A stretch of 18,460 bases of DNA from Gammaproteobacteria bacterium (lineage in GTDB: Bacteria > Pseudomonadota > Gammaproteobacteria > Xanthomonadales > Xanthomonadaceae): contig JAPLSI010000088.1 in NCBI GenBank assembly GCA_026398715.1, positions 1 through 18,460 on the forward strand. The letters run 5' to 3'. Positions 1-7,741 of this stretch are shown piece after piece. How positions within the stretch are numbered: the stretch's first letter is position 1; every line of letters starts with the position of its first letter. Made by a program: the position numbers and the translations under genes. The notes beneath the pieces are model-generated. The model saw nothing but the letters and a program-made list of their open reading frames with translations. It had not been told where the DNA came from and ran no database searches.

Positions 1-164
1 GGCGCGAACGCGGCCGCGCCTTGATCGAACACCTGTCGGCCGCCGGAATCATCGGCGACTGGCGCGATCCGGACGTCATCCGCATCTCACCGACGCCGCT
101 GTATAACCGGCACGCCGACGTGTTGCGCTTCGTGCGCGCAGTCGAAGCCTGGCGGGGAACCTGA
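1..164 (+). CDS. kynU: Kynureninase, C-terminal end (5' part outside window)
   Basis: This is the last 53 codons of a gene that begins upstream of the window; the frame runs from base 3 and stops at TGA 162-164. The residues GIIGDWRDPDVIRISPTPLY (about 35 to 15 residues before the end) match the C-terminal domain of PLP-dependent kynureninases, which end in a G-D-W-R-x-P-D-x-I-R...P-x-P-L-Y-N block. Kynureninase cleaves kynurenine or 3-hydroxykynurenine to anthranilate or 3-hydroxyanthranilate plus alanine, in the cytoplasm. The stop codon shares its final A with the ATG of kmo (TGATG), which points to translational coupling. The next gene encodes the enzyme supplying 3-hydroxykynurenine, which supports the call. 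The PLP lysine and catalytic domain are out of view, so intactness cannot be judged. Confidence 0.9.
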   Translation, partial: RERGRALIEHLSAAGIIGDWRDPDVIRISPTPLYNRHADVLRFVRAVEAWRGT

Positions 165-1525
165 TGGACGTAGGCAGCGGACGAATCACCATCGCGGGCG
201 CGGGTCTGGCCGGCGCCCTGCTGGCCACCCTGTTGGCCCGGCGCGGCTGGTCCGTGGACGTATTCGAGAAGCGACCCGACCCCCGCGTACGTGCCTATGA
301 AGGCGGCAGGTCGATCAATCTGGCGCTGGCAGAACGTGGCCTGCACGCGCTGCGCCTGGCCGGCCTGCAAGATGCAGTGATGGCGCAGGCGGTGATGATG
401 CGCGGCCGGATGGTGCATGGCCTGGACGGCTCTACCCAATTGCTGCGTTATGGCAAGGACGATTCCGAGGTGATCTGGTCTGTGCATCGCGGTCGCCTGA
501 ACATCAGCCTTCTTGATGCCGCTGAAGCGGCTGGCGCACGAATCCGTTTCGATGCCCGGCTGGACGACGTGGATTTCGACACGCGCCGCCTGCGCATCGT
601 CAACGACCACGACCGCAGCGTCGAGGAACTGGATTTTGCCGTGCTGATCGGCGCCGATGGCGCAGGTTCGGGCGTGCGCGCCGCGCTGAAGCCCTGGCTG
701 GACCTTGGCGAGAACTTCGAACCGCTCGGCCACGGCTACAAGGAGCTCGAGGTGCCGCCTGCTGCGGACGGCGGCTTCCAGCTCGAGGCCAATGCGCTGC
801 ACATCTGGCCGCGCGGCGGCTACATGTGCATCGCCTTGCCCAATACCGAGAAGACGTTCACCGTCACCCTGTTCCTTCCCAACAGCGGCGACCCGAGTTT
901 CGACACGCTGCCCGACCTCGCCGCGGCGCGCGCCTTGTTCGAACGCGATTTCGCCGATGCGCTCGAGCGCATTCCGGAATTCGATGCGGACTGGATCGCC
1001 AATCCGACCAGCGGCCTGGGCACCTTGCGCCTGGACCATTGGCGCCTGGATGATCGCGCCGTGCTGATCGGCGATGCCGCGCACGCCATGGTGCCCTTCC
1101 ACGGCCAGGGCATGAATTGCGCCTTCGAGGACTGCATCGCGCTGGATCGCCACATTGCCCAGGCCAGCGACTGGCAGTCGGCGTTCGACGGCTTCGAGAA
1201 CGAACGACGCCCCAATGCCCAGGCCATCCAGGCCATGGCCCTGGAAAATTATGTGGAAATGCGCGATCAGGTCGACGACGCCGACTTCCTGCTTCGCCGG
1301 CAACTCGAACGCCTGCTGGCCGATCGTCATCCGGGCCGGTTCGTACCGCGCTATTCCATGGTCAGCTTCATGCGCGTGCCGTATGCAACAGCCTTCGAAC
1401 GCGGCAACGTGCAACGTCAGATCCTGGTCGAATGCTGCCAGGGCCTGCACGACATCGGGCAGGTGGACCTGGCCAAGGCCGACCAACTCGTCCTGCAACG
1501 CCTGGGCCTGCTGGAGCAGGACTGA
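164..1525 (+). CDS. kmo: Kynurenine 3-monooxygenase (FAD-dependent)
   Basis: A 453-residue flavoprotein that hydroxylates L-kynurenine to 3-hydroxykynurenine with NADPH and O2. The N-terminal Rossmann dinucleotide motif is G12-A-G14-L-A-G17, followed by the acidic end of the beta-alpha-beta fold near E35. The second FAD/NADPH motif (D165-G166 in GADGAGSG) and the ribityl-binding G303-D304 motif (LIGDAAHAMVPFHGQGMNCA) are all present in the right order. The block P311 to D323 (PFHGQGMNCAFED) is typical of Kmo rather than of other aromatic hydroxylases. There is no C-terminal membrane anchor as in eukaryotic Kmo, so it should be cytosolic. The ATG at 164 overlaps the kynU stop by one base, with a GGGGA stretch just upstream. 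With kynU it would make 3-hydroxyanthranilate, feeding either quinolinate/NAD synthesis or tryptophan catabolism; the window does not show which. Confidence 0.96.
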   Translation: MDVGSGRITIAGAGLAGALLATLLARRGWSVDVFEKRPDPRVRAYEGGRSINLALAERGLHALRLAGLQDAVMAQAVMMRGRMVHGLDGSTQLLRYGKDDSEVIWSVHRGRLNISLLDAAEAAGARIRFDARLDDVDFDTRRLRIVNDHDRSVEELDFAVLIGADGAGSGVRAALKPWLDLGENFEPLGHGYKELEVPPAADGGFQLEANALHIWPRGGYMCIALPNTEKTFTVTLFLPNSGDPSFDTLPDLAAARALFERDFADALERIPEFDADWIANPTSGLGTLRLDHWRLDDRAVLIGDAAHAMVPFHGQGMNCAFEDCIALDRHIAQASDWQSAFDGFENERRPNAQAIQAMALENYVEMRDQVDDADFLLRRQLERLLADRHPGRFVPRYSMVSFMRVPYATAFERGNVQRQILVECCQGLHDIGQVDLAKADQLVLQRLGLLEQD

Positions 1526-1526
1526 G

Positions 1527-2990
1527 GTGGCAACGAGTTTCCTCTGGTACGACCTGGAAACCTTCGGCCGTGACCCGCGCCGCACCCGCATCGCGCAGTT
1601 CGCCGCCATCCGCACCAACGAGGCGCTCGAAGAGATCGGCGATCCGATCTCCCTGTTCTGCCAGCCCGCCCGCGACCTGTTGCCCTCGCCCGAAGCCACG
1701 CTGATCACCGGCATCACCCCGCAACAGGCGCAGCGCGACGGCCTGCCCGAGGCCGCCTTCTTCGCCCGCCTGCACGACGAACTCTCGCAGCCCGGCACCT
1801 GCGCGGTGGGCTACAACTCGATCCGCTTCGACGACGAGTTCATCCGCTTCGGCCTGTACCGCAATTTCTACGACGCGTACGAACGCGAGTGGCGCAACGG
1901 CAATTCGCGCTGGGACCTGCTCGACGTGATGCGGCTGATGGAGGCGTTGCGCCCGGAAGGCATGGAATGGCCGCGGCGCGACGACGGCTTGCCGAGTTTC
2001 AAGCTTGAACACCTGGCGCAGGCCAACGGCACCCGGACCGGCGAGGCGCATGAAGCCCTGTCGGACGTGCGCGCCTTGATCGGCCTGGCCAGGAAGATGC
2101 GATCGGCGCAACCACGGCTGTGGGACTACGCACTGAAGTCGCGCGACAAGAAGCAGGCCGCAAGCCTGCTCGACCCCATCGTGGGCCTGCCCGTGCTGCA
2201 CATCTCCGGAAAGTACCCGGCATCCCGCCATTGCGCGGCGCTGGTGTTGCCGCTGGCGCGCCATCCGCGCATCGACTCCCGGGTGATCGCCTGCGACCTG
2301 GACGTCGACCCGGCGCCACTGCTCGCGTTGTCGCCCGAAGAAATCGCAGACCGCCTGTACACGCCGAAAGCAGATTTGCCCGAAGGCGAGGAACGCGTGC
2401 CGCTGAAGGAAATCCACAGCAACAAATGCCCGGTGCTGGTCCCGCTGGCGCACCTGCGCGAAGCCGACCTGCAGCGCCTGGGCATCGACCTGCCCGCCTG
2501 CCTGGCCAACGCCGAAAGGTTGCAGGGCGCACCAGGGCTGGCCGAAAAGGTGCGCCGGGTGTTCGCCAACGAAAGCGCGCGCGCTGCCGCCGATCCCGAC
2601 GCGGCGTTGTACGACGGATTCGTGGCCGATGCGGACAAGCGGCTGTTCGCGCGCATCCGCAGCAGCGAGCCTTCCGAATTGGGCGCCATCGCCGACCAGT
2701 TGAAGGATCCGCGCTTCCCGGAATTGCTGTTCCGCTATCGCGCCCGCAACTGGCCCGACAGCCTCGATGCGGCGGAGCTCCAGCGCTGGAACGACTATCG
2801 CCAGCGCCGCCTCGGCAGCGATGGCGGTTTGTCCGAATACAGCTTCGCGTCCTTCCACGAAACCATCGGCCGGCTTCGGCTGGCGACCGAACCGGGCCCC
2901 AGGCAAGCGCTGCTCGATTCGCTGGAAGCCTGGGGCCGGGAACTGCAGTCTGAAATCGCCGGCACCGGCGGACCCCTGACGGACGATTGA
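1527..2990 (+). CDS. sbcB: Exodeoxyribonuclease I (3'-5' ssDNA exonuclease)
   Basis: 487 residues, close to E. coli ExoI (475). It digests single-stranded DNA 3' to 5' and acts in recombination and mismatch repair. The DEDDh active site is complete: D9 and E11 (WYDLETFG), D102 (RFDDE), H175 and D180 (GEAHEALSD). These sit at a constant offset of six from E. coli D15, E17, D108, H181 and D186. Further strongly conserved blocks are ITGITPQQA (about 60-68), NSRWDLLDVMR (126-136), GLPSFKLEHLAQANG (154-168) and, downstream, the HSNKCPVL and YRARNWP segments. The same frame is open upstream inside kmo, but the start is taken as GTG 1527: it has GGAGCAGG at 1513-1520 and gives the family N-terminus. 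Only one base separates it from the kmo stop, so it is almost certainly co-transcribed with the kynurenine genes, an unusual partner with no pathway link. Confidence 0.97.
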   Translation: MATSFLWYDLETFGRDPRRTRIAQFAAIRTNEALEEIGDPISLFCQPARDLLPSPEATLITGITPQQAQRDGLPEAAFFARLHDELSQPGTCAVGYNSIRFDDEFIRFGLYRNFYDAYEREWRNGNSRWDLLDVMRLMEALRPEGMEWPRRDDGLPSFKLEHLAQANGTRTGEAHEALSDVRALIGLARKMRSAQPRLWDYALKSRDKKQAASLLDPIVGLPVLHISGKYPASRHCAALVLPLARHPRIDSRVIACDLDVDPAPLLALSPEEIADRLYTPKADLPEGEERVPLKEIHSNKCPVLVPLAHLREADLQRLGIDLPACLANAERLQGAPGLAEKVRRVFANESARAAADPDAALYDGFVADADKRLFARIRSSEPSELGAIADQLKDPRFPELLFRYRARNWPDSLDAAELQRWNDYRQRRLGSDGGLSEYSFASFHETIGRLRLATEPGPRQALLDSLEAWGRELQSEIAGTGGPLTDD

Positions 2991-2994
2991 ACAC

Positions 2995-3681
2995 GTGGCC
3001 ACCCCCTACTTCAGCCCCAAGACCTTCAAGTTCCTTCGCGCCCTGTCGCGCAACAATTCGCGCGAATGGTTCCATGCGCACAAGGAAGACTACGAAGCGA
3101 ATCTTCGGCAGCCCTTCCTGCGCCTGATTACGGACCTGCAGCCGGACGTGCACACAATCAGCGAGCACTATCGCGCCGATCCGCGTGGTGTCGGCGGCTC
3201 GCTGTTCCGCATCCATCGCGACACGCGTTTTTCCAACGACAAGACGCCGTACAAGACGTGGTCGGGCGCGCGCTTCTTCCATGCGCGCAGCAAACAGGTG
3301 CCCGCGCCGTCGTTCTACCTGCATGTGCAGCCGGGATCATGCTTCATCGGCGCCGGCTTGTGGCAGCCCGAATCGGATACGCAGCGCCGGATACGTCAAT
3401 TCATCTTCGACAATCCGGGCGCATGGAAAGCGGCGGTGCAGGCGCCTGCCTTCAAGCGGCGATTCGAGATGGTGGGTGATTCACTGGTGCGACCGCCACG
3501 CGGTTTCCCGGCCGACCATGAACTGATCGACGATCTGAAGCGCAAGGACTTCGTCGCCAGCGCCAACCTCGACGACGAGACGGTACTGGGCCCCAACCTG
3601 CGCAAGGCGGTGGCGACGCACCTGGCCGGGCTGGCGCCGCTGGTGGATTATCTGTGCGCCGCGCTCGACCTGGAATTTTGA
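2995..3681 (+). CDS. DUF2461 family protein (TIGR02453)
   Basis: A 228-residue protein of the DUF2461 family, whose biochemical function I do not know. The family pattern is clear: an N-terminal F-x-P-K-T-x-x-F-L-x-x-L-x-x-N-N-x-x-x-W-F block (FSPKTFKFLRALSRNNSREWF, about residues 6-26), then SLFRIHRDTRFSNDKTPYKTW (about 69-89) and a G-x-G-L-W-Q-P-E block near 119-126. No signal peptide or membrane segment is visible, so it is probably cytosolic. The start is GTG at 2995, four bases after the sbcB stop, with only a weak GGA upstream. The stop is two bases before the MFS start codon. Position in the operon suggests expression with sbcB, but no function should be inferred from that alone. Confidence 0.88.
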   Translation: MATPYFSPKTFKFLRALSRNNSREWFHAHKEDYEANLRQPFLRLITDLQPDVHTISEHYRADPRGVGGSLFRIHRDTRFSNDKTPYKTWSGARFFHARSKQVPAPSFYLHVQPGSCFIGAGLWQPESDTQRRIRQFIFDNPGAWKAAVQAPAFKRRFEMVGDSLVRPPRGFPADHELIDDLKRKDFVASANLDDETVLGPNLRKAVATHLAGLAPLVDYLCAALDLEF

Positions 3682-3683
3682 AT

Positions 3684-4829
3684 ATGGGATCGGACCTGCG
3701 CCGGTTCTCGATCTTCTACTTCTGCTACTACGCCGCGCTGGGCGCTTACACGCCCTACATCGGCCGCTGGGTCGATTCAATGGGCCACGACGGTTATGTG
3801 GTCGGCGCCATGCTCGGCCTGTGGTATGGCAGCCGCATCCTGGCGCCGCCGTTGTGGAGTTCGTTGCTGCAACGAAGCGCCCGGCCGGGAAACTGGTTCG
3901 TCGCCGGCTGCGCACTTACCGCGGTGTGCTTCGCCGGTTTTACCTTCAGCCACAGTGCGCTTGCGCTGCTGGCGGTAATGGCCTGCTTCGGCCTGTTCTA
4001 CAACGCGGTGATGCCGCAATTCGAAGCGATGACGCTGGCCGCACTGGGCACGCGCAGCGCCGAATACGGCCGCATCCGCGTCTGGGGCTCGGTCGGTTTC
4101 CTGATCGTGGCCTCGACCTATGGCTGGCTGATGGATCGCCTGGGCGATGCCAGCTTCCCGTGGGTGACGCTTCCGCTTTTCATCGGGATGGTCGCGGCCG
4201 CCTGGCCGCACCGCAACGACCAACCACCCGAACACCTGGAAACCATCGACGACGCCGAACACCTATGGAAGCGGCCGGGCGTGCGCCGCTTCCTGCTGGT
4301 GGCGCTGCTGATGCAGATGGGCTTCGGCGCGTTCTATGTCTTCTACACGCTGCACCTGAAGGCCAACGGCCACGACGGCGCGGCCATCGGCGCGCTCTGG
4401 GGCACCGGCGTGCTGATCGAGATCATCATGTTCTGGCAGGCGCCCAGGTTGATCGCGCGCTTTGGTGCGCAGTCGCTGCTGGCCTTCTGCATCGCAGTGA
4501 CGATCCTGCGCTGGGTGGTGACCGCCCTGTTCGCGCGCGACTTGCCGCTGATGTTCGCGGCGCAATCCCTGCACGCCTTCAGCTTCGCCATCTTCCACGC
4601 GTGCTGCATGCGAATGATGTCGGAGTTCTTTCCCGGCAAGCGCGCTGCCGCGGGCCAAAGCCTGCTGTACGGCTTCAGTTCGGGCGTGGGCGGCGTGTTG
4701 GGCGCGGGCATGTCCGCCTACGCCTGGGACCTCGGCGGTGGCCGTGCGGCGTTCCTGGCAGGGGCTGGCGCCGCTACCCTGGCCTGGGTCGTCTACTCGT
4801 TGCGCACGAGGCGCCCGTCAGGCGCCTGA
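3684..4829 (+). CDS. Major facilitator transporter, HcaT/3-phenylpropionate-permease-like
   Basis: A 381-residue inner-membrane protein with about 12 hydrophobic segments, of the MFS_1-like family that includes E. coli HcaT (probable 3-phenylpropionate transporter). Shared features with HcaT are the N-terminal YYAALGAYTPYIGRW stretch (about 15-29), the central Y-G-x-I-R-V-W-G-S-V-G-F-L block after TM4, the second-half WGTGVLIEIIMFW segment and a C-terminal MRMMSEFFPG...Q region. The start chosen is ATG 3684, two bases after the preceding stop with GGAA at 3672-3675; an in-frame ATG at 3654 would overlap DUF2461 and lacks support. Substrate is unknown: HcaT homology hints at an aromatic or organic acid, which would fit neighbouring kynurenine enzymes, but that is inference. 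It is the last gene of the + strand operon and converges with the lipoprotein gene. Confidence 0.85.
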   Translation: MGSDLRRFSIFYFCYYAALGAYTPYIGRWVDSMGHDGYVVGAMLGLWYGSRILAPPLWSSLLQRSARPGNWFVAGCALTAVCFAGFTFSHSALALLAVMACFGLFYNAVMPQFEAMTLAALGTRSAEYGRIRVWGSVGFLIVASTYGWLMDRLGDASFPWVTLPLFIGMVAAAWPHRNDQPPEHLETIDDAEHLWKRPGVRRFLLVALLMQMGFGAFYVFYTLHLKANGHDGAAIGALWGTGVLIEIIMFWQAPRLIARFGAQSLLAFCIAVTILRWVVTALFARDLPLMFAAQSLHAFSFAIFHACCMRMMSEFFPGKRAAAGQSLLYGFSSGVGGVLGAGMSAYAWDLGGGRAAFLAGAGAATLAWVVYSLRTRRPSGA

Positions 4830-4830
4830 C
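4796..4830. terminator. Palindromes at convergent gene ends, possible bidirectional terminator
   Basis: Two inverted repeats overlap at the end of the MFS gene. CTCGT (4796-4800) pairs with ACGAG (4806-4810), and AGGCGCC (4809-4815) pairs with GGCGCCT (4821-4827) across a five-base loop. In addition GTCAGGCGCCTGAC (4817-4830) is a perfect 14-bp palindrome covering the MFS stop codon. The site lies between two converging operons, where a terminator is expected. No run of T follows on either strand, so it is not a canonical intrinsic terminator, and in GC-rich coding DNA some palindromes arise by chance. Confidence 0.35.
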
Positions 4831-4842
4831 CCATCCACGCGT

Positions 4843-5415
4843 TTACCAACCCGCCTGCGTACCCAGGGCGTTGGTGTCGAAATAGTTGGCCTGGTAGACG
4901 ATCTTGCCGTCGCGCGTACGCACGATGGTGATGCCCTTGAAGTTGATCTTCTGGCCCTTGCCGCGCAGGTAGGTCGCCCAGTTGCCGAGGTTCACGCCGG
5001 TCAGCGTCCATTCGTAGCTGAAGCCCGCTTCCGACACGATTGGCTCGCCGCGCAAGGTCCACTGGCCGTCGGGCACGGCGCGAAGATACATGTCGATCAC
5101 GTTGCTGCGTGCTTCGGCGCGACCATTCGAAAGATTTCCCAGCAGCGAATCGAAGGCGACCACGTCGTCGGCCATGAAGGCTGCGACCTTCTCGGCGTCG
5201 CGGTCGTTCCATGCCTGCAGGTAAGCATCCAGCAGCGCACGCGATGCGGCTGCCGTGGCGGGCACCGCGACCGGCGTGGCGGTTGCCGCAGCCGGTGTGG
5301 TTGCACCAGCGACCGCAGCGGCCGGCGTCGCCGCGGCGCTCGTTTCGGCATCGGATTCGGAATTGCCGCCGCAGGCGACAAGGGACAGGCAGATCGGGAT
5401 CAGTAGCAGTCGCAT
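4843..5415 (-). CDS. NTF2/SnoaL-like lipoprotein
   Basis: 190 residues. A lipoprotein signal (MRLLLIPICLSLVAC, lipobox LVAC, lipidated Cys15, Gly at +2) is followed by an Ala/Thr/Pro/Val linker (about residues 20-57) and one NTF2-like domain (about 58-190). In that domain the pattern LLDAYLQAWNDRDAEKVAAF...DDVVAFDS and the later GKIVYQANYFD strand are typical of the SnoaL/NTF2 fold. The +2 Gly lacks the inner-membrane retention signal, so outer-membrane attachment is likely. The start is placed at ATG 5415 because it gives a proper signal peptide; an in-frame ATG at 5469 would put 18 polar residues in front. No clear Shine-Dalgarno is seen, and a hairpin abuts the start codon. It follows patD by 58 bases and may be the last gene of the polyamine operon. 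Its role, whether ligand binding or enzymatic, is unknown. Confidence 0.8.
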   Translation of the reverse strand: MRLLLIPICLSLVACGGNSESDAETSAAATPAAAVAGATTPAAATATPVAVPATAAASRALLDAYLQAWNDRDAEKVAAFMADDVVAFDSLLGNLSNGRAEARSNVIDMYLRAVPDGQWTLRGEPIVSEAGFSYEWTLTGVNLGNWATYLRGKGQKINFKGITIVRTRDGKIVYQANYFDTNALGTQAGW

Positions 5416-5416
5416 C

Positions 5417-5446
5417 GGGGGGCATCCGGTGGATGGATGCCCCGAT
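5417..5446 (-). promoter_or_regulatory. Hairpin immediately upstream of the lipoprotein start codon
   Basis: GGGGCATCC (5419-5427) and GGATGCCCC (5435-5443) form a perfect 9-bp inverted repeat with a seven-base loop. ATC (5414-5416) and GAT (5444-5446) can extend it past a two-base bulge. In the transcript the structure would sit directly against the AUG (5415-5413), where a ribosome site would normally be. It could limit translation of the lipoprotein or protect the end of the patD message. No U-run follows, so a standard intrinsic terminator is unlikely. Regulatory function is inference. Confidence 0.4.
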
Positions 5447-5473
5447 GATAGCCGGAAATCCGCAGGCAAGGCC

Positions 5474-6898
5474 TCAGTGCTTGATCATGATGTGGCGGAC
5501 CGAGGTGTAGTCCTCCAGCCCGTACATGGACATGTCCTTGCCGTAGCCGGACTTCTTCACGCCGCCATGCGGCATCTCGCTGACCAGCATGAAGTGCGTG
5601 TTTACCCAGGTGCAGCCGTACTGCAATTCGGCGCTGACCCGCATCGCCTTGCCGATGTCGGACGTCCAGACCGACGATGCCAGGCCGTAGTCGCTGTCGT
5701 TGGCAAAGGCGATGGCCTGGTCCACGTCGCTGAAGCGAGTCACCGAGACCACCGGGCCGAATACTTCCTTGCGCACGATCTCATCGGCTTGGGTGGCGCC
5801 CGCCACCACGGTCGGTTCGAAGAAGTAGCCGTTGCCGGCGACGGCATGGCCGCCCGTCACGACCTCCAGGTGCTTGTCTGCGCGCACGCGGTCCAGGAAA
5901 CCGGCAACGCGGTCGCGATGCGCCGTGGACACCAGCGGGCCCAGTTCCACGCCCTCCTCGTCCTGCGTTCCCACCTTGATGGACGAGACGGCCGACGCCA
6001 GGTCGGCGACGAAGTTTTCGTACTTCTTGTCCTGCGCGTAGATGCGCGAGGCGGCGGTGCAGTCCTGGCCGGCGTTGTAGTAGCCGAATACCTTGATGCC
6101 CTCGATGGCGGCCTCGATGTCGGCATCGTCGAACACGATCACCGGTGCCTTGCCGCCCAACTCCAGATGGGTGCGCTTCAGCGTTTGCGCAGCGACCTCC
6201 AGCATCTTCTGCCCGGTCGCGATCGATCCGGTCAGCGAAATCATGCGCACCGCATCGGCCGACACCAGCGGCTGGCCCACGGTCTGGCCGCGGCCGAACA
6301 CGATGTTGGCCACGCCCGGCGGCAACAGGTCGCCGATCAGTTCGAAGAATCGCAAGGAGGTCAGGGGCGTGATCTCAGACGGTTTCAGCACGAGGGTATT
6401 GCCCGCTGCCAATGCCGGCGCCATCTTCCAGGCCGCCATCATCAACGGATAGTTCCAGGGCGTGATCGATGCGATGACGCCGACCGGATCGCGCCGGATC
6501 ATGGACGTGTGGCCGGGCAGATATTCCGCAGCCGCCGATCCGCCCAGGCATCGAGCCGCGCCGGCAAAGAAGCGGAATACATCGGCAATGCCGGGGATCT
6601 CGTCGTTCAATGCCGCCTGGAAGGGCTTGCCGCAATTGTCCGATTCGAGCCGCGCGAGTTCCTGCGCACTTTCCTCGACCCGGTCGGCGATCTTCAGCAG
6701 GACAGCGGCGCGGTCCTTCGGTGCGGTGCGCGACCAACCTGGCAGGGCCGCATCGGCGGCGGCCACGGCCGCTGCCACCTGCGCGGGGCTGGCCTCGGGA
6801 ATGCGCACGATTTCAGCGCCCGTCGCCGGGTTGAAGACGGTGAACAGGTCGCCCTGCCCCGTCTCGAGCTGGCCATTGATGAACATCCGGGTCTGCAT
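5474..6898 (-). CDS. patD: Gamma-aminobutyraldehyde dehydrogenase
   Basis: 474 residues, the same length as E. coli PatD (YdcW), with long identical-looking blocks along its whole length. It oxidises 4-aminobutanal to 4-aminobutyrate (GABA) with NAD+, the second step of the transaminase route of putrescine breakdown, in the cytoplasm. The catalytic set is intact: Asn149 (PWNYP), Glu246 (THLELGGK) and nucleophile Cys280 (NAGQDCTA). The C-terminal segment [20 protein letters not shown] (about 441-460) matches PatD closely and distinguishes it from betaine aldehyde dehydrogenases. The ATG at 6898 has a GGAG seven bases upstream in the 21-base gap after ydcV. Its place behind ydcSTUV matches the E. 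coli operon order. The partner transaminase gene (patA) is not in the window. Confidence 0.95.
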   Translation of the reverse strand: MQTRMFINGQLETGQGDLFTVFNPATGAEIVRIPEASPAQVAAAVAAADAALPGWSRTAPKDRAAVLLKIADRVEESAQELARLESDNCGKPFQAALNDEIPGIADVFRFFAGAARCLGGSAAAEYLPGHTSMIRRDPVGVIASITPWNYPLMMAAWKMAPALAAGNTLVLKPSEITPLTSLRFFELIGDLLPPGVANIVFGRGQTVGQPLVSADAVRMISLTGSIATGQKMLEVAAQTLKRTHLELGGKAPVIVFDDADIEAAIEGIKVFGYYNAGQDCTAASRIYAQDKKYENFVADLASAVSSIKVGTQDEEGVELGPLVSTAHRDRVAGFLDRVRADKHLEVVTGGHAVAGNGYFFEPTVVAGATQADEIVRKEVFGPVVSVTRFSDVDQAIAFANDSDYGLASSVWTSDIGKAMRVSAELQYGCTWVNTHFMLVSEMPHGGVKKSGYGKDMSMYGLEDYTSVRHIMIKH

Positions 6899-6919
6899 GG
6901 GAAGTCTCCGTCTGGTTCG

Positions 6920-7741
6920 TTATTTTCCGCTGCCGGCCACCGAATCGGTGCCGCGGGTCAGGTAGTACGCGCCGAGGATCGGCAACATCGTCACCAGCAT
7001 CACCATCATCGCCACGACATTGGTGATGGGCGTATCACGGGGCTTGCTGAGCTGGTTCAGCAACCAGATCGGCAGGGTGCGTTCGGTGCCGGCGGTGAAG
7101 GTGGTGACGATGATCTCGTCGAAACTCAGGGCGAAGGCCAGCATGCCGCCGGCCAGCAAGGCGGTGGCAATATTGGGCAGCACCACATAGCGGAATGTCT
7201 GGAACGGGTCCGCGCCCAGGTCCATGGACGCTTCCACCAGCGATGGCGAACTGCGCCGGAAACGCGCGATCACATTGTTGTAGACCACCACGATGCAGAA
7301 AGTGGCGTGGCCGACCACGATGGTGAACAACCCAGATTCCACACCGACCAGCTTGAAGGCCGACAACAGCGCGATACCGGTGACGATGCCCGGCAGGGCG
7401 ATCGGCAGGATGAACAGCAGCGTGATGCCTTCTTTGCCCAGGAAATCGCGCCGGTACAAGGCCGCCGCCGCGAGCGTACCGAGGCCCATCGCCGCTATCG
7501 TGGCCAGCGTTGCAATCTTCAGCGACAGCCAGATCGCCGAACGCACGTCTTCGCGCGCCCAGGCCTGCCCGAACCATTCCAGCGTGAAGCCCTGCAGCGG
7601 AAAACTGAAGGCGCTGCGTTCGGTGTTGAATGCGTACAGGAAGATCACCAGGATCGGCGCATGCATGAAGAACAGCCCGGCCCAGGCCGCCAGCTTCAGG
7701 CCGAAGCCCGCGCGATCGGAACCGGGGGCGTCAGAGCGCAT
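6920..7741 (-). CDS. ydcV: Polyamine-type ABC transporter permease YdcV
   Basis: A 273-residue inner-membrane permease of the PotI/YdcV type with about six hydrophobic helices, the first near residues 15-38. The EAA loop that contacts the ATPase is at about 170-191 ([20 protein letters not shown]). It would form the transmembrane heterodimer with YdcU for import of a polyamine or related cation. The start ATG at 7741 overlaps the end of ydcU by 11 bases, consistent with coupled translation. E. coli YdcV is about 264 residues, so the length is normal. The symbol is assigned from gene order (S-T-U-V-patD) and family. PotI would be the alternative name, but the neighbours and the YdcS match favour ydcV. 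Confidence 0.9.
   Translation of the reverse strand: MRSDAPGSDRAGFGLKLAAWAGLFFMHAPILVIFLYAFNTERSAFSFPLQGFTLEWFGQAWAREDVRSAIWLSLKIATLATIAAMGLGTLAAAALYRRDFLGKEGITLLFILPIALPGIVTGIALLSAFKLVGVESGLFTIVVGHATFCIVVVYNNVIARFRRSSPSLVEASMDLGADPFQTFRYVVLPNIATALLAGGMLAFALSFDEIIVTTFTAGTERTLPIWLLNQLSKPRDTPITNVVAMMVMLVTMLPILGAYYLTRGTDSVAGSGK

Noticed and set aside
1155..1526. Extension of the sbcB frame upstream into kmo
   Set aside because: ExoI homology begins only at GTG 1527, which has its own ribosome site, and the upstream residues resemble no ExoI N-terminus.
1368..3324. Long - strand frames opposite sbcB and DUF2461
   Set aside because: The + strand frames carry the complete DEDDh nuclease residues and DUF2461 motifs; the opposite translations look random.
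5230..5345. Repetitive GC-rich stretch inside the lipoprotein gene
   Set aside because: It is explained by the Ala/Thr/Pro/Val linker after the lipidated cysteine; no exact tandem unit or mobile repeat is seen.
5444..5473. Possible promoter between patD and the lipoprotein gene
   Set aside because: A TATCAT -10-like hexamer is present on the - strand, but the only -35-like TTGCCT is 13 bases away, too close for sigma-70.
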